Source of the DNA: Clostridiales bacterium
GTDB taxonomy: Bacteria; Bacillota; Clostridia; Lachnospirales; Lachnospiraceae
Length of the DNA: 32,564 bases
NCBI GenBank assembly: GCA_021202015.1
Contig: JAJQDV010000022.1
Location: 1-32,564 of the forward strand
Direction: 5' to 3'
The translations under genes and the position numbers were made by a program. Of the stretch, positions 15,138 through 22,774 are shown piece by piece; the stretch's first letter is position 1, and every line of letters begins with the position of its first letter. The notes under the pieces are model-generated. The model had not been told where the DNA came from and made no database searches. It was given only the letters and a program-made list of their open reading frames with translations.

Positions 15138-15899
15138 ATGAGTGAAGCATTACTGAAGATCAGTCATCTGGTGAAGTCCTTCGGTGATCTGGAGGTTCTT
15201 CGGGATATTAATATGGAAATCGGGCGGGGCGAGGTCGTCTGTATCATCGGTCCGTCCGGATCCGGAAAAAGTACGCTTTTGCGCTGCATCAATCAGCTCG
15301 AAACGCCCACCGGAGGGGAGATTTTCTATAAAGGGGAAAATCTGTGTGATCAAAACGCGGACATCCGCAGATTCTGTGAAGAAGTGGGTATGGTGTTCCA
15401 GAAATTCAATCTGTTTCCCCTGAAAAACGTGCTGGATAATGTCACGCTGGCGCCGATTCTGACAAAGCATAAGAACCGGAAGGACGCGGAAGTGTTTGCA
15501 ATGGAACTGCTGCGGAAGGTAGGACTGGAAAGCAAGGCCTCGACGAAACCGAATATGCTGTCCGGGGGACAGCAGCAGAGGGTGGCCATCGCGCGGGCGC
15601 TTGCGATGGAGCCGGAGGCTCTGTTGTTCGATGAGCCGACCTCGGCGCTGGATCCGGAGCTTGTCGGAGAGGTCTTAAACGTCATGCGCGATCTGGCAAA
15701 TGACGGGATGACAATGCTCATTGTGACCCACGAGATGGCGTTTGCGAGAGATGTGGCGGATCGGGTGATCTTCATGGACGAGGGCTATATCGTGGAACAG
15801 GGCGTTCCGGAAGCGGTGCTGGGAAATCCGAAGGAGGAACGGACGAAGGCGTTCCTGTCCCGTTTCCTGGAGTCGCAGGGAAGTGATAGTGTTGTGTAG
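15138..15899 (+). CDS. Amino-acid ABC transporter ATPase (GlnQ type)
   Basis: Cytoplasmic ATPase subunit of 253 residues with all expected motifs: Walker [10 protein letters not shown] at 38-46, Q-loop Gln88 in V-F-Q-K-F-N-L-F-P, signature L-S-G-G-Q-Q-Q at 141-147, Walker B L-L-F-D-E-P at 162-167 and the switch His198 in V-T-H-E-M. The size and the F-N-L-F-P stretch are those of polar amino-acid importers. It is third in the operon, 64 bp after the permease, with AGGAGGGCGG before the ATG. Confidence 0.9.
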   Translation: MSEALLKISHLVKSFGDLEVLRDINMEIGRGEVVCIIGPSGSGKSTLLRCINQLETPTGGEIFYKGENLCDQNADIRRFCEEVGMVFQKFNLFPLKNVLDNVTLAPILTKHKNRKDAEVFAMELLRKVGLESKASTKPNMLSGGQQQRVAIARALAMEPEALLFDEPTSALDPELVGEVLNVMRDLANDGMTMLIVTHEMAFARDVADRVIFMDEGYIVEQGVPEAVLGNPKEERTKAFLSRFLESQGSDSVV

Positions 15900-15973
15900 G
15901 TATGCAGATATTGCGTAACGGCAGGAGAGCAGCTGCATCCGCACAGTCGAAAAAAACGAGAGGGTGAGTCGGT

Positions 15974-16588
15974 ATGGAAAAATTCGTGATCACGATCACA
16001 AGGGAATTCGGCAGTCTGGGGCGCCCCATTGCGAAGGAACTGTCACAGATCCTGAAGGTGCAGTATTACGACCGCGACATTGTGGAGGCGACGGCCAGGC
16101 AGCTGAATCTGCCGGTTTCCGTTCTGAGCAGGAAGGAAGAGAAGCGGTCGGGATTTTTTGACATGCTTTTCCCGCTCGGGATCGAGGATGCGGCGCAGCA
16201 GAGCCGGATCTTCAGCGCACAGTCGCAGATCATTCATTCCCTGGCGGAAAAGGAATCCTGCATTATCGTCGGCCGATGCGCGGATTACATCCTGCGCGAC
16301 GAACCGAACGCGCTTCACGTATACATCTATGCGCCTTACGCGGACCGCCTGGCGAACTGTGTCGGCCCGCTCGGCATGAAGAAGAATGAGGCAAAAAAGA
16401 TGATTGCGGAAGTGGATAAGGCGAGAACCGCCTATCATAAATATTTTTCGCATTATGTGCCGGGAGACCCGGAGCACACGCATATCATGATCAACAGCGC
16501 GGTGCTGGAGGTAGAGGGAACAGCGCAGGCGCTTGCGGCCATTGCCGGCATCCGGTTTGGGATACAGGAAGAGCGGGAGCAGCCGTAA
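15974..16588 (+). CDS. Cytidylate kinase-like family protein
   Basis: A 204-residue protein of the cytidylate-kinase-like family, whose members resemble nucleotide kinases but have no agreed substrate. The N-terminal I-T-I-T-R-E-F-G-S-L-G-R-P-I-A stretch (about 6-20) is the family's version of the phosphate-binding loop. I-I-V-G-R-C-A-D-Y near 95-103 is another typical motif. No membrane segment is seen. It lies between the ABC transporter and the proline racemase gene on the same strand; why it belongs there is unclear. AGAGGGTGA precedes the ATG. The last codons and stop are inside the first unit of a 37-bp tandem repeat. Confidence 0.75.
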   Translation: MEKFVITITREFGSLGRPIAKELSQILKVQYYDRDIVEATARQLNLPVSVLSRKEEKRSGFFDMLFPLGIEDAAQQSRIFSAQSQIIHSLAEKESCIIVGRCADYILRDEPNALHVYIYAPYADRLANCVGPLGMKKNEAKKMIAEVDKARTAYHKYFSHYVPGDPEHTHIMINSAVLEVEGTAQALAAIAGIRFGIQEEREQP

Positions 16589-16706
16589 AAGCAGGATATT
16601 TCCGGGAGAGCGAGAGCAGCCGTGAAAACAGGATATGTCCGGGAGAGTGAGTGCGGCCGTGAAAGCAGGATATATCCGGGAGAGTGAGTGCGGCAGTGAA
16701 AACAGA
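16577..16706 (+). repeat. 37-bp tandem repeat, three and a half copies
   Basis: Units start at 16577, 16614, 16651 and 16688 (partial), with a core close to GCAGGATAT-TCCGGGAGAG. The first unit contains the end of the kinase-like gene. The array fills the gap before proline racemase. There are no spacers between the units, so it is not a CRISPR array. Confidence 0.9.
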
Positions 16707-16723
16707 ATTCAGGGAGAACGCAG

Positions 16724-17755
16724 ATGAACAGATGTCCGACGGTGAGGGAATACGCCTATCATTTAAAAACCATTGACTCCCATACGATGGGGGAATCGAC
16801 AAGGATCGTCTACGACGGTTTCCCGAAGCTTCGGGGAAAGACCATGATGGAGAAGAAAAACAATCTGGTGGAGTGTTATGATTTCCTGCGGACAGCGCTG
16901 ATCCTCGAGCCCAGGGGACATCGCGACATGTTCGGGGCGGTTCTGACTGAGCCGGTCCACAGAGAAGCGGATTACGGCGTGATCTTTATGGATAACGGCG
17001 GCTGCCTGAATATGTGCGGACACGGGAGTATCGGAACGGCGTCCATGCTGGTGGAGACGGGTATGGTTGAGGTGACGGAACCGTACACGGAGGTCGTACT
17101 GGACTCGCCCTCCGGCATCATCCGCGCGAAGGTGCATGTGGTAAACGGGGAGGCGGTGGAGGTCAGCATTCTGAACGTGCCGGCGTTTCTCTACAAACAG
17201 GATCTTCAGGTGGAGATAAAACCGTGGGGCGTGATCCCGTTTGACATTTCGTTCGGCGGTTCGTTTTTCGCGATTGTCGACGCGGGCCGGATCGGGCTCC
17301 CGCTGGAGATGAGCCACATCCGGGAGATCACGGATCTCGGCATGGCGATCCTCAGGAAGGCGAACGCGGCCTATCCGGTGAGGCATCCGTATCTTGACAT
17401 AACCACGGTCGATCTGGTAGAGTTTTATTCGCAGGCCGACCTGGCGCAGGCGGATCTGAAAAACTGCGTGATTTTCGGAGAAGCGCAGGCGGATCGTTCC
17501 CCCTGCGGGACGGGAACAAGCGCAAAAATGGCGGATCTCTATACCAGGGGAGAGCTGGGCCTGCATGAAGAGTTTGTCTATGAGAGCATTACGGGCTCCC
17601 TCTTTAAGGGGGAGGTCGTGCGGGAGCTTGAGATTGATGGAAAAAAAGCGATCATCCCGCAGATTACCGGAAGCGCTTATATGACGGGGTTCAACGAGTG
17701 GATTCTGGATGATCAGGATCCTCTCCGGTTCGGATTTCTCCTGAGAGAGGCATGA
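16724..17755 (+). CDS. prdF: Proline racemase family protein
   Basis: Predicted cytoplasmic racemase of 343 residues that would convert L-proline to the D-proline needed by proline reductase. Both catalytic cysteines of true racemases or epimerases are present: Cys98 in N-M-C-G-H-G-S-I-G and Cys261 in D-R-S-P-C-G-T-G-T. The D-I-S-F-G-G-S-F-F-A stretch near 174-183 is also typical. Having both cysteines speaks against the related 3-hydroxyproline dehydratases. 4-Hydroxyproline epimerase remains possible from sequence alone, but the nearby prdA and prdB favour proline. The ATG at 16724 follows CAGGGAGAAC. Its stop overlaps the next gene's start (ATGA at 17752-17755). Confidence 0.88.
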   Translation: MNRCPTVREYAYHLKTIDSHTMGESTRIVYDGFPKLRGKTMMEKKNNLVECYDFLRTALILEPRGHRDMFGAVLTEPVHREADYGVIFMDNGGCLNMCGHGSIGTASMLVETGMVEVTEPYTEVVLDSPSGIIRAKVHVVNGEAVEVSILNVPAFLYKQDLQVEIKPWGVIPFDISFGGSFFAIVDAGRIGLPLEMSHIREITDLGMAILRKANAAYPVRHPYLDITTVDLVEFYSQADLAQADLKNCVIFGEAQADRSPCGTGTSAKMADLYTRGELGLHEEFVYESITGSLFKGEVVRELEIDGKKAIIPQITGSAYMTGFNEWILDDQDPLRFGFLLREA

Positions 17756-18666
17756 TTCTTATGAAAAAAACAGCTTCGCTGCTGATTCTGGCGGCGGGTA
17801 TCCTGTGGGGGAGCATGGGATTGTTTGTCCGGAAACTGGATCTGTACGGACTGACTTCCATTGACATTGTGGCTTTGCGGGCGATGGTAACATCTGTTTT
17901 CCTGTTTTTGTTTCTGCTGATTTTTCGCAGAAAGCTGCTACGGATCCGGCTCAGGGATCTCTGGTGTTTTCTGGGTACCGGGATTGCGAGTATCGCGTTT
18001 TTCAACTTCTGTTATTTTAAAGCGATCACGCTGACCTCGCTGTCTGCTGCGGCGGTGCTTTTGTACACCGCGCCGGCGATCGTGATGGTGCTTTCCCGGT
18101 TTCTGTTCGGGGAAAGGTTCACAAAAAGAAAACTGTTGGCACTGTTTATGACGTTTTTCGGCTGCGTCCTCGTTACCGGCGTACTGACGGAGCCGGGGAA
18201 TCTGTCCGCCGGGGGAATCCTCGCGGGGCTGGGCGCGGGGCTCGGATATGCGCTGTATTCCGTTTTTTCGCGTTACGCGCTGGAGAGGGGATATCATTCC
18301 CTGACGATCACATTTTATACATTTCTGATCGCTGCGGTCGGGACTGTCTTTATGGCGGACATCGGAAAGGTAGGAAGGGCGGCGTCCGACAGCGCATCCA
18401 TGCTGTTGTTCTGTATCGCGTTCGGCGTGCTCTGTACGGTTGTGCCGTATCTGACTTATACTCTGGGGCTTCAATTTGTGGAAAACAGCCGGGCGTCCAT
18501 CATTGCTTCTGTTGAGCCGGTCACGGCCACGCTGCTGGGGCTGGCTGTTTTCGGGGAAAAACTCTCCGCAGCCGGCGCGGCGGGGGTTGTGCTGGTGCTT
18601 GCGGCGCTTGTTCTGTGCCGGGAGCCGAAAAAGAAACGGAAGGCAAATGTGGGAACCGAAAAATAA
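17752..18666 (+). CDS. EamA/DMT-family transporter 1
   Basis: Inner-membrane protein of 304 residues with about ten hydrophobic segments in two EamA repeats (about 5-145 and 155-290). The first starts L-L-I-L-A-A-G-I-L-W-G-S-M-G. The end is basic (K-K-K-R-K). DMT carriers export amino acids or other metabolites, or import them; direction cannot be told. The start overlaps the proline racemase stop by 4 bp, suggesting coupled translation; a second ATG at 17761 is an alternative. The position within the proline genes suggests moving proline, 5-aminovalerate or a related product (inference). The 3' end is in a direct repeat shared with the leader of the next gene. Confidence 0.82.
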   Translation: MILMKKTASLLILAAGILWGSMGLFVRKLDLYGLTSIDIVALRAMVTSVFLFLFLLIFRRKLLRIRLRDLWCFLGTGIASIAFFNFCYFKAITLTSLSAAAVLLYTAPAIVMVLSRFLFGERFTKRKLLALFMTFFGCVLVTGVLTEPGNLSAGGILAGLGAGLGYALYSVFSRYALERGYHSLTITFYTFLIAAVGTVFMADIGKVGRAASDSASMLLFCIAFGVLCTVVPYLTYTLGLQFVENSRASIIASVEPVTATLLGLAVFGEKLSAAGAAGVVLVLAALVLCREPKKKRKANVGTEK

Positions 18667-18777
18667 GGGACGGAAGACGGACCGCGTATGAGGGAATCGA
18701 AATATAAAGAACGGATGGCAGATGGTGAATGGGAAAATTGAAAAATAAGGGACGGAAGGCGGACGGCGAATGAAGAA
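18658..18777 (+). repeat. 38-bp direct repeat flanking the gap between two DMT genes
   Basis: GAAAAATAAGGGACGGAAG begins at 18658 and again at 18740, and similarity continues for about 38 bp each time. The first copy holds the end of DMT gene 1; the second holds the start region of DMT gene 2. Spacing is 82 bp. Confidence 0.85.
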
Positions 18778-19645
18778 ACTGATTATTATTCTCGGCGTGG
18801 CGGGGACTTCTCTCTCCGCGATTCTGGTGCGGTATTCAACGGCTTCCGCGACGGTTCTGGTCGTTTACCGGATGCTGTTTTCCGTCCTGCTGCTGCTTCC
18901 GGGAATCCTCGGCGCACGCCGGAAAGAATTAAAACAGATCGGGCGCGGGGATATCCTCCGCTGCCTGCTCAGCGGTTTTTTCCTCGGAATGCATTTTGTC
19001 TGTTATTTTCTGAGCCTTCAGAATACGAGCATCTCCTCCTCGGTTGTGCTCGTGGATACGGAAGTGTTTTTTGTGGCTCTGGGCGGTCTGCTGTTTTTAC
19101 ATGAAAGAGTCAGCCGGCCGGTGTGGATCAGCATGATCCTGACATTCGCGGGCAGTATCATTGTTTCCGCGGGCGACATGGAAAGCGGACAGCTGGCGGG
19201 CGATCTGCTGGCCCTGTGCGGCGCGGCCTGCTCCGCTGTCTATACGCTCATCGGGCGGAAATGCAGGGAACATATGTCCACAACAGTCTATACGTGGATC
19301 GTCTATGCCGCCGCGGGAGCCGTGGCGATCGCCGCGTCCCTGACGGCCGGGGAAGGCATTGCCTGCGACGGCAGGAACCTTCTGGTGGCGCTGGGACTGG
19401 CGGTGTTCTGCACGTTGCTCGGACACAGCATTTTCAGCTGGGGGCTGAAATTCGAGAAGGTGTCTTTTATCTCCACGGTGAAGCTTCTGGAGCCGGTGTT
19501 CGCCTCATTGCTCGGCATTTTGCTGCTGAAGGAGATACCGGCGGGATCGTCAGTGGTCGGTGGGATTATTATTATCATCGGGATCGCGCTCTGTATACGA
19601 TTTAATCAACAGGGCGGGGAGGAACTCAGCGGACGAAAGCAATGA
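18770..19645 (+). CDS. EamA/DMT-family transporter 2
   Basis: Inner-membrane protein of 291 residues with about ten hydrophobic segments in two EamA repeats. It is not a close copy of the first DMT protein, having diverged clearly at the start (I-I-L-G-V-A-G-T-S-L-S-A-I-L-V-R-Y). Features typical of the family include F-L-H-E-R-V near the end of the first half and L-E-P-V-F-A-S-L-L-G near 244-253. It follows gene 1 by about 100 bp and precedes the aminotransferase gene. The substrate is unknown. A weak purine-rich stretch (GGACGGAAGG) serves as ribosome site. Its last codons (S-G-R-K-Q-stop) lie in the first unit of a 53-bp repeat. Confidence 0.82.
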   Translation: MKKLIIILGVAGTSLSAILVRYSTASATVLVVYRMLFSVLLLLPGILGARRKELKQIGRGDILRCLLSGFFLGMHFVCYFLSLQNTSISSSVVLVDTEVFFVALGGLLFLHERVSRPVWISMILTFAGSIIVSAGDMESGQLAGDLLALCGAACSAVYTLIGRKCREHMSTTVYTWIVYAAAGAVAIAASLTAGEGIACDGRNLLVALGLAVFCTLLGHSIFSWGLKFEKVSFISTVKLLEPVFASLLGILLLKEIPAGSSVVGGIIIIIGIALCIRFNQQGGEELSGRKQ

Positions 19646-19740
19646 AAAAGAAGAGTACGTCCGCAGGCCGGGAAGAGTCGAACGGACGAAAAGAACAAAA
19701 AGAAGAATTTATTCGTTTGTCCGGAGAAATTTTGCGGACA
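19630..19740 (+). repeat. 53-bp repeat, two units, upstream of the aminotransferase
   Basis: Units begin with CGGACGAAA at 19630 and 19683, and a stub CGGACA at 19735. In the first unit CGGACG and CGTCCG arms can form a hairpin. The two units resemble those at 21282 and 21335 in the second array, in the same order. Confidence 0.85.
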
Positions 19741-19750
19741 ATAAAAAACA

Positions 19751-19771
19751 AGGTGATATCTGACACTACCT
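19751..19771 (+). promoter_or_regulatory. Possible operator upstream of the aminotransferase
   Basis: TGACACTACCT at 19761-19771 is identical to the left arm of the palindrome before the dehydrogenase gene. An imperfect match to the right arm (AAGGTGATATC) stands just before it. The shared 11-mer, 23 bp ahead of the start codon, suggests a common regulator. Confidence 0.35.
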
Positions 19772-19793
19772 ATTTTATAAAAGGAGGCAAACC

Positions 19794-20999
19794 ATGAAAC
19801 TGGTGGATACGGGTTTTACGGCACAGGAGATCCGGGACAAGGTAAATACTTACATGATTGAGACCTATGAGCGCTTTGATTTTCTGGCGGAGAGCGCGAA
19901 GGATCAGTATATGTATGACGAGGAGGGAAACCCTTATCTGGATTTTTATGCGGGAATCGCGGTCAATTCCGTCGGAAACTGCAATGAGAAAGTCGTGGAG
20001 GCGGTACAGGAACAGGCGGCCACGCTGATGCAGACCTTTAATTATCCGTATACGATTCCGCAGGCGCTTCTCGCGGAGAAAATCTGCACGTCGATCGGCA
20101 TGGACAAAATATTTTTCCAGAATTCCGGGACGGAAGCAAACGAAGCCATGATCAAGCTGGCACGAAAATACGGGGTAGAGCATTACGGGCCGCATAAATA
20201 TCACATCGTCACCGCATCCATGGGCTTCCACGGAAGAACTTTCGGTTCCATGTCCGCGACCGGGCAGCCGGACAACGGCTGTCAGATCGGTTTCGGCCCG
20301 ATGACGGATGGATTCTCCTATGCGGAATTCAATCATCTGGAAGCTTTCAAAAGCGCCTGTACGGAAAACACCATTGCGATCATGGTGGAGCCCGTGCAGG
20401 GGGAGGGCGGCGTCCATCCCGCGACCATGGAATTTATGAAGGGACTCCGCGAATTCTGTGACGAGAAAGGGATGCTTCTGCTTCTGGATGAGGTTCAGAC
20501 CGGCTGGTGCAGGACGGGTGCAATCATGTCCTATATGAACTACGGCGTAAAGCCGGATATTGTCTCCATGGCGAAGGCTTTGGGCGGCGGGATGCCCATC
20601 GGCGCGGTCTGCGCGACTGCCGACGTCGCACGGGCATTTGACGCAGGTTCCCACGGCAGCACGTTCGGCGGACATCCGGTCTGCTGCGCGGCCGCCCTGG
20701 CGGCGGTCGGGGAACTGCTGGAGAGGGATCTTGCCGGAAACGCCAGAGAGATAGGCGCTTATTTTACGGAAGAGCTGAAAAAGCTTCCGCATGTAAAAGA
20801 GGTACGTGGGCAGGGCCTTCTGGTCGGCGTGGAATTCGATGATACCGTTTCGGCGCCGAAGGTCAAGCACGCCTGTATCGATCGGCATCTGCTCGTCACC
20901 GCAATCGGCGATCACATTATTCGCATGGTTCCGCCGCTGACTGTCACCCGGGAGGACTGCGACCGGGCATATGAGATCCTGCGGGAGGCGGCAGGGTAA
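19794..20999 (+). CDS. Class III aminotransferase, candidate 5-aminovalerate aminotransferase
   Basis: PLP-dependent class III (omega-) aminotransferase of 401 residues, closest in feel to acetylornithine and 4-aminobutyrate transaminases. Seen motifs: N-S-G-T-E-A-N-E-A at 110-118, H-G-R-T-F-G near 146-151, L-D-E-V-Q-T-G at 231-237 (Asp232 for the pyridine nitrogen) and the PLP lysine Lys261 in S-M-A-K-A-L-G-G-G. These enzymes take amino groups from the far end of linear amino acids. Next to genes making 5-aminovalerate, the simplest proposal is 5-aminovalerate plus 2-oxoglutarate to glutarate semialdehyde plus glutamate. Acetylornithine or GABA remain alternatives; no arg genes are nearby. 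AAAAGGAGG precedes the ATG. Confidence 0.8.
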   Translation: MKLVDTGFTAQEIRDKVNTYMIETYERFDFLAESAKDQYMYDEEGNPYLDFYAGIAVNSVGNCNEKVVEAVQEQAATLMQTFNYPYTIPQALLAEKICTSIGMDKIFFQNSGTEANEAMIKLARKYGVEHYGPHKYHIVTASMGFHGRTFGSMSATGQPDNGCQIGFGPMTDGFSYAEFNHLEAFKSACTENTIAIMVEPVQGEGGVHPATMEFMKGLREFCDEKGMLLLLDEVQTGWCRTGAIMSYMNYGVKPDIVSMAKALGGGMPIGAVCATADVARAFDAGSHGSTFGGHPVCCAAALAAVGELLERDLAGNAREIGAYFTEELKKLPHVKEVRGQGLLVGVEFDDTVSAPKVKHACIDRHLLVTAIGDHIIRMVPPLTVTREDCDRAYEILREAAG

Positions 21000-21083
21000 A
21001 ACGGTAAAAAACCCCAACAGATAATCAGGACTGCGCGGTTCTGTGAGAGGCGGCGATTCCACCAGACGTAAAGACGAGTCCAT

Positions 21084-21110
21084 TGCGACCGGGCATATGA
21101 GGTTCTGCGG
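21084..21110 (+). repeat. Short copy of the aminotransferase 3' end
   Basis: TGCGACCGGGCATATGAG followed by a T-C-T-G-C-G-G-G-like stretch repeats the sequence near the end of the aminotransferase gene (from about 20958), about 126 bp further on and outside any gene. Confidence 0.75.
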
Positions 21111-21122
21111 GTGTCGAAGTTG

Positions 21123-21467
21123 CGGACAAAAACGGCGAAAAAGGAAAAATCGTCCGTCAGGCAGGTAATATCGAGCGGACGAAAACAGCGAAAAAGAAGA
21201 ATGTGTCCGTGTGCCGGGAGGGCGAGAACGGACGAAAGTGATGAAAAAGAAGAAATCGTCCGTGTACCGGGAGGGCGAGAATAGACGAAAATGACGAAAA
21301 AGGAGAGTGCGTCTGTAGGCCAGGAAGAGCCGAACGGAAGAAAAGAACAAAAAAGAAGAATCTGTCCGTTAGCCGTGGAAGCATCTACGGACGAAACAGG
21401 AAAAGCCAGATAGAAAGTCCGTATGCTGGAAGAAATCCAACTGACGAAAACAGAAAAAAACAGAAAT
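21123..21467 (+). repeat. 53-bp tandem repeat array between aminotransferase and dehydrogenase
   Basis: Units begin at 21123, 21176, 21229, 21282, 21335, 21388 and 21441, exactly 53 bp apart, with starts resembling CGGACGAAA and an inner A-rich GAAAAAGAAGAA part. Units are degenerate. CGGACG and CGTCCG-like arms recur in many. No spacers, no open frame I believe. This fills most of the 510-bp gap 21000-21509. Confidence 0.9.
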
Positions 21468-21469
21468 TT

Positions 21470-21495
21470 GACACTACCTGCAACAAGGTAGTGTC
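21470..21495 (+). promoter_or_regulatory. Perfect palindrome upstream of the alcohol dehydrogenase
   Basis: GACACTACCT (21470-21479) and AGGTAGTGTC (21486-21495) are perfect inverted repeats around a 6-bp loop, ending 14 bp before the start codon and touching the ribosome site. It could be an operator or an RNA hairpin that controls translation. The left arm recurs before the aminotransferase. Confidence 0.6.
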
Positions 21496-21509
21496 GGCGG
21501 GAGGGAAAT

Positions 21510-22646
21510 ATGAAAAAAATGATGTTGACAGGACAGGCGCTTATCACCGGAGAAAATGCGCTGGACTACCTGGGAACAATCTCATATGAAAAAGCGGTGA
21601 TCGTAACCGGCGGCTCGTCCATGGAAAGGACGGGCGTCCTGCGGCGCATCCGGGAAATCATGAAAAAGGATCACAGTCAGATGGCGGTGTATTCCGGCAT
21701 CAGCAAAAACCCGTGCAAAGCCCAGGTGCTGGCGGGATGCGAATTCCTGAGGCAGGAGAAACCGGACGTCGTCCTGGCTGTGGGAGGCGGCTCCGCAATC
21801 GACGCGGCAAAAATGATGGTGCTTTTCTATGATCATCCGGAGCTTGATTTTGATAATGTGTTTTGCCTGCCGCTGGATGATAAGAAGCTGAAGACGACGC
21901 TGATCGCGGTTCCGTCCACCTCGGGTACCGGATCGGAGGTGACGACTTCAAGCGTGATCACACTGGAGGACAAAGGTTTTAAAATGGCAGTGCGCGCCGC
22001 GTGCCTGCGGCCCGCGATTGCGATTCTGGACGGAGAGCTGCCGATGACGCTGCCCGCATCCATTGCGGCAGAGACGGGGATGGATGCGCTGACGCACGCG
22101 CTGGAGGCCTATGTGAATAAAAACGGAAATGAATTTACGGACGCGCTCGCAAAAGAAGCCGCGGTGGGAATCCTTTCCTGGCTTCCGGTTTCCGTCCGGG
22201 AAGGATCGAAAGAGGCCAGGACAAAGATGCATCATTACCAGTGCATGGCGGGTATGGCGTTTGCCAACAGCGGCTTGGGGATGGTGCATGGGGTATCGCA
22301 CGCGTTCGGCGGAAAATATAATATGGCACATGGGCTGGCCAATGCGGTGATTCTGCCATATTCCATGGATTACAATAAAGAAGACCCGGAGGTCAGCGCG
22401 AAGTACGATGAGTTGTCCCGTGTGATCGGAAAGGATCTCATCACAACGGTCAGAGAACTGCAGGCGGAGCTTGGAATCCCGTCCTGCATGAGAGATGCCG
22501 GGATAGCGGAAGCGGATTTTCGCGCGGATTTCGATCATCTTCTGAAATACTCCATGCAGGGATCCACAACGGTGAATCCTATAGAAGTATCTGCGGAGGA
22601 TATGAGGGAATTTCTGAAACGCGTGTATTACGGGAGTAATCCGTAA
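21510..22646 (+). CDS. Iron-type alcohol dehydrogenase, candidate 5-hydroxyvalerate dehydrogenase
   Basis: Group III (iron-dependent) alcohol dehydrogenase of 378 residues, expected to reduce an aldehyde with NAD(P)H. Seen motifs: G-G-G-S-A-I-D at 92-98 for the cofactor, P-S-T-S-G-T-G-S-E at 135-143 and the metal ligands Asp192, His196, His260 and His274 in D-A-L-T-H and V-H-G-V-S-H...A-H-G. Next to the aminotransferase it could reduce glutarate semialdehyde to 5-hydroxyvalerate, as in 5-aminovalerate-fermenting clostridia. 4-Hydroxybutyrate or butanol dehydrogenase activity is an alternative that sequence cannot exclude. GGGAGGGAAAT precedes the ATG. It is the last gene of the plus-strand run. 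Confidence 0.82.
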   Translation: MKKMMLTGQALITGENALDYLGTISYEKAVIVTGGSSMERTGVLRRIREIMKKDHSQMAVYSGISKNPCKAQVLAGCEFLRQEKPDVVLAVGGGSAIDAAKMMVLFYDHPELDFDNVFCLPLDDKKLKTTLIAVPSTSGTGSEVTTSSVITLEDKGFKMAVRAACLRPAIAILDGELPMTLPASIAAETGMDALTHALEAYVNKNGNEFTDALAKEAAVGILSWLPVSVREGSKEARTKMHHYQCMAGMAFANSGLGMVHGVSHAFGGKYNMAHGLANAVILPYSMDYNKEDPEVSAKYDELSRVIGKDLITTVRELQAELGIPSCMRDAGIAEADFRADFDHLLKYSMQGSTTVNPIEVSAEDMREFLKRVYYGSNP

Positions 22647-22677
22647 AAAATCCTTGCGTAGCTCTTTGCAAAAAATC

Positions 22678-22705
22678 GAGCAGGAGGCAATAATGCCTCC
22701 TGCTC
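22678..22705 (-). terminator. Terminator between convergent genes
   Basis: GAGCAGGAGGCA (22678-22689) and TGCCTCCTGCTC (22694-22705) form a 12-bp stem with an ATAA loop. On the minus strand it is followed by GATTTTTTG, so it chiefly ends the minus-strand ATPase gene and may also stop the dehydrogenase transcript. Confidence 0.75.
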
Positions 22706-22774
22706 AATCAAAAGCATACCTTTCGAGAGTGTGAATTCTGTTGTGTAAACTCTTTGGATTGATGAACTAAATCG

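Noticed and set aside
19770-21350. Minus-strand frame of 526 codons opposite the aminotransferase and the repeat array
   Set aside because: Its start lies in the 53-bp repeat array, and its repeated Phe/Ser-rich stretches are translation of the repeat; the rest is antisense to a certain gene.
21123-21467. CRISPR array
   Set aside because: The 53-bp units adjoin with no variable spacers and are degenerate; no cas genes are present. The same holds for the 37-bp and 68-bp arrays.
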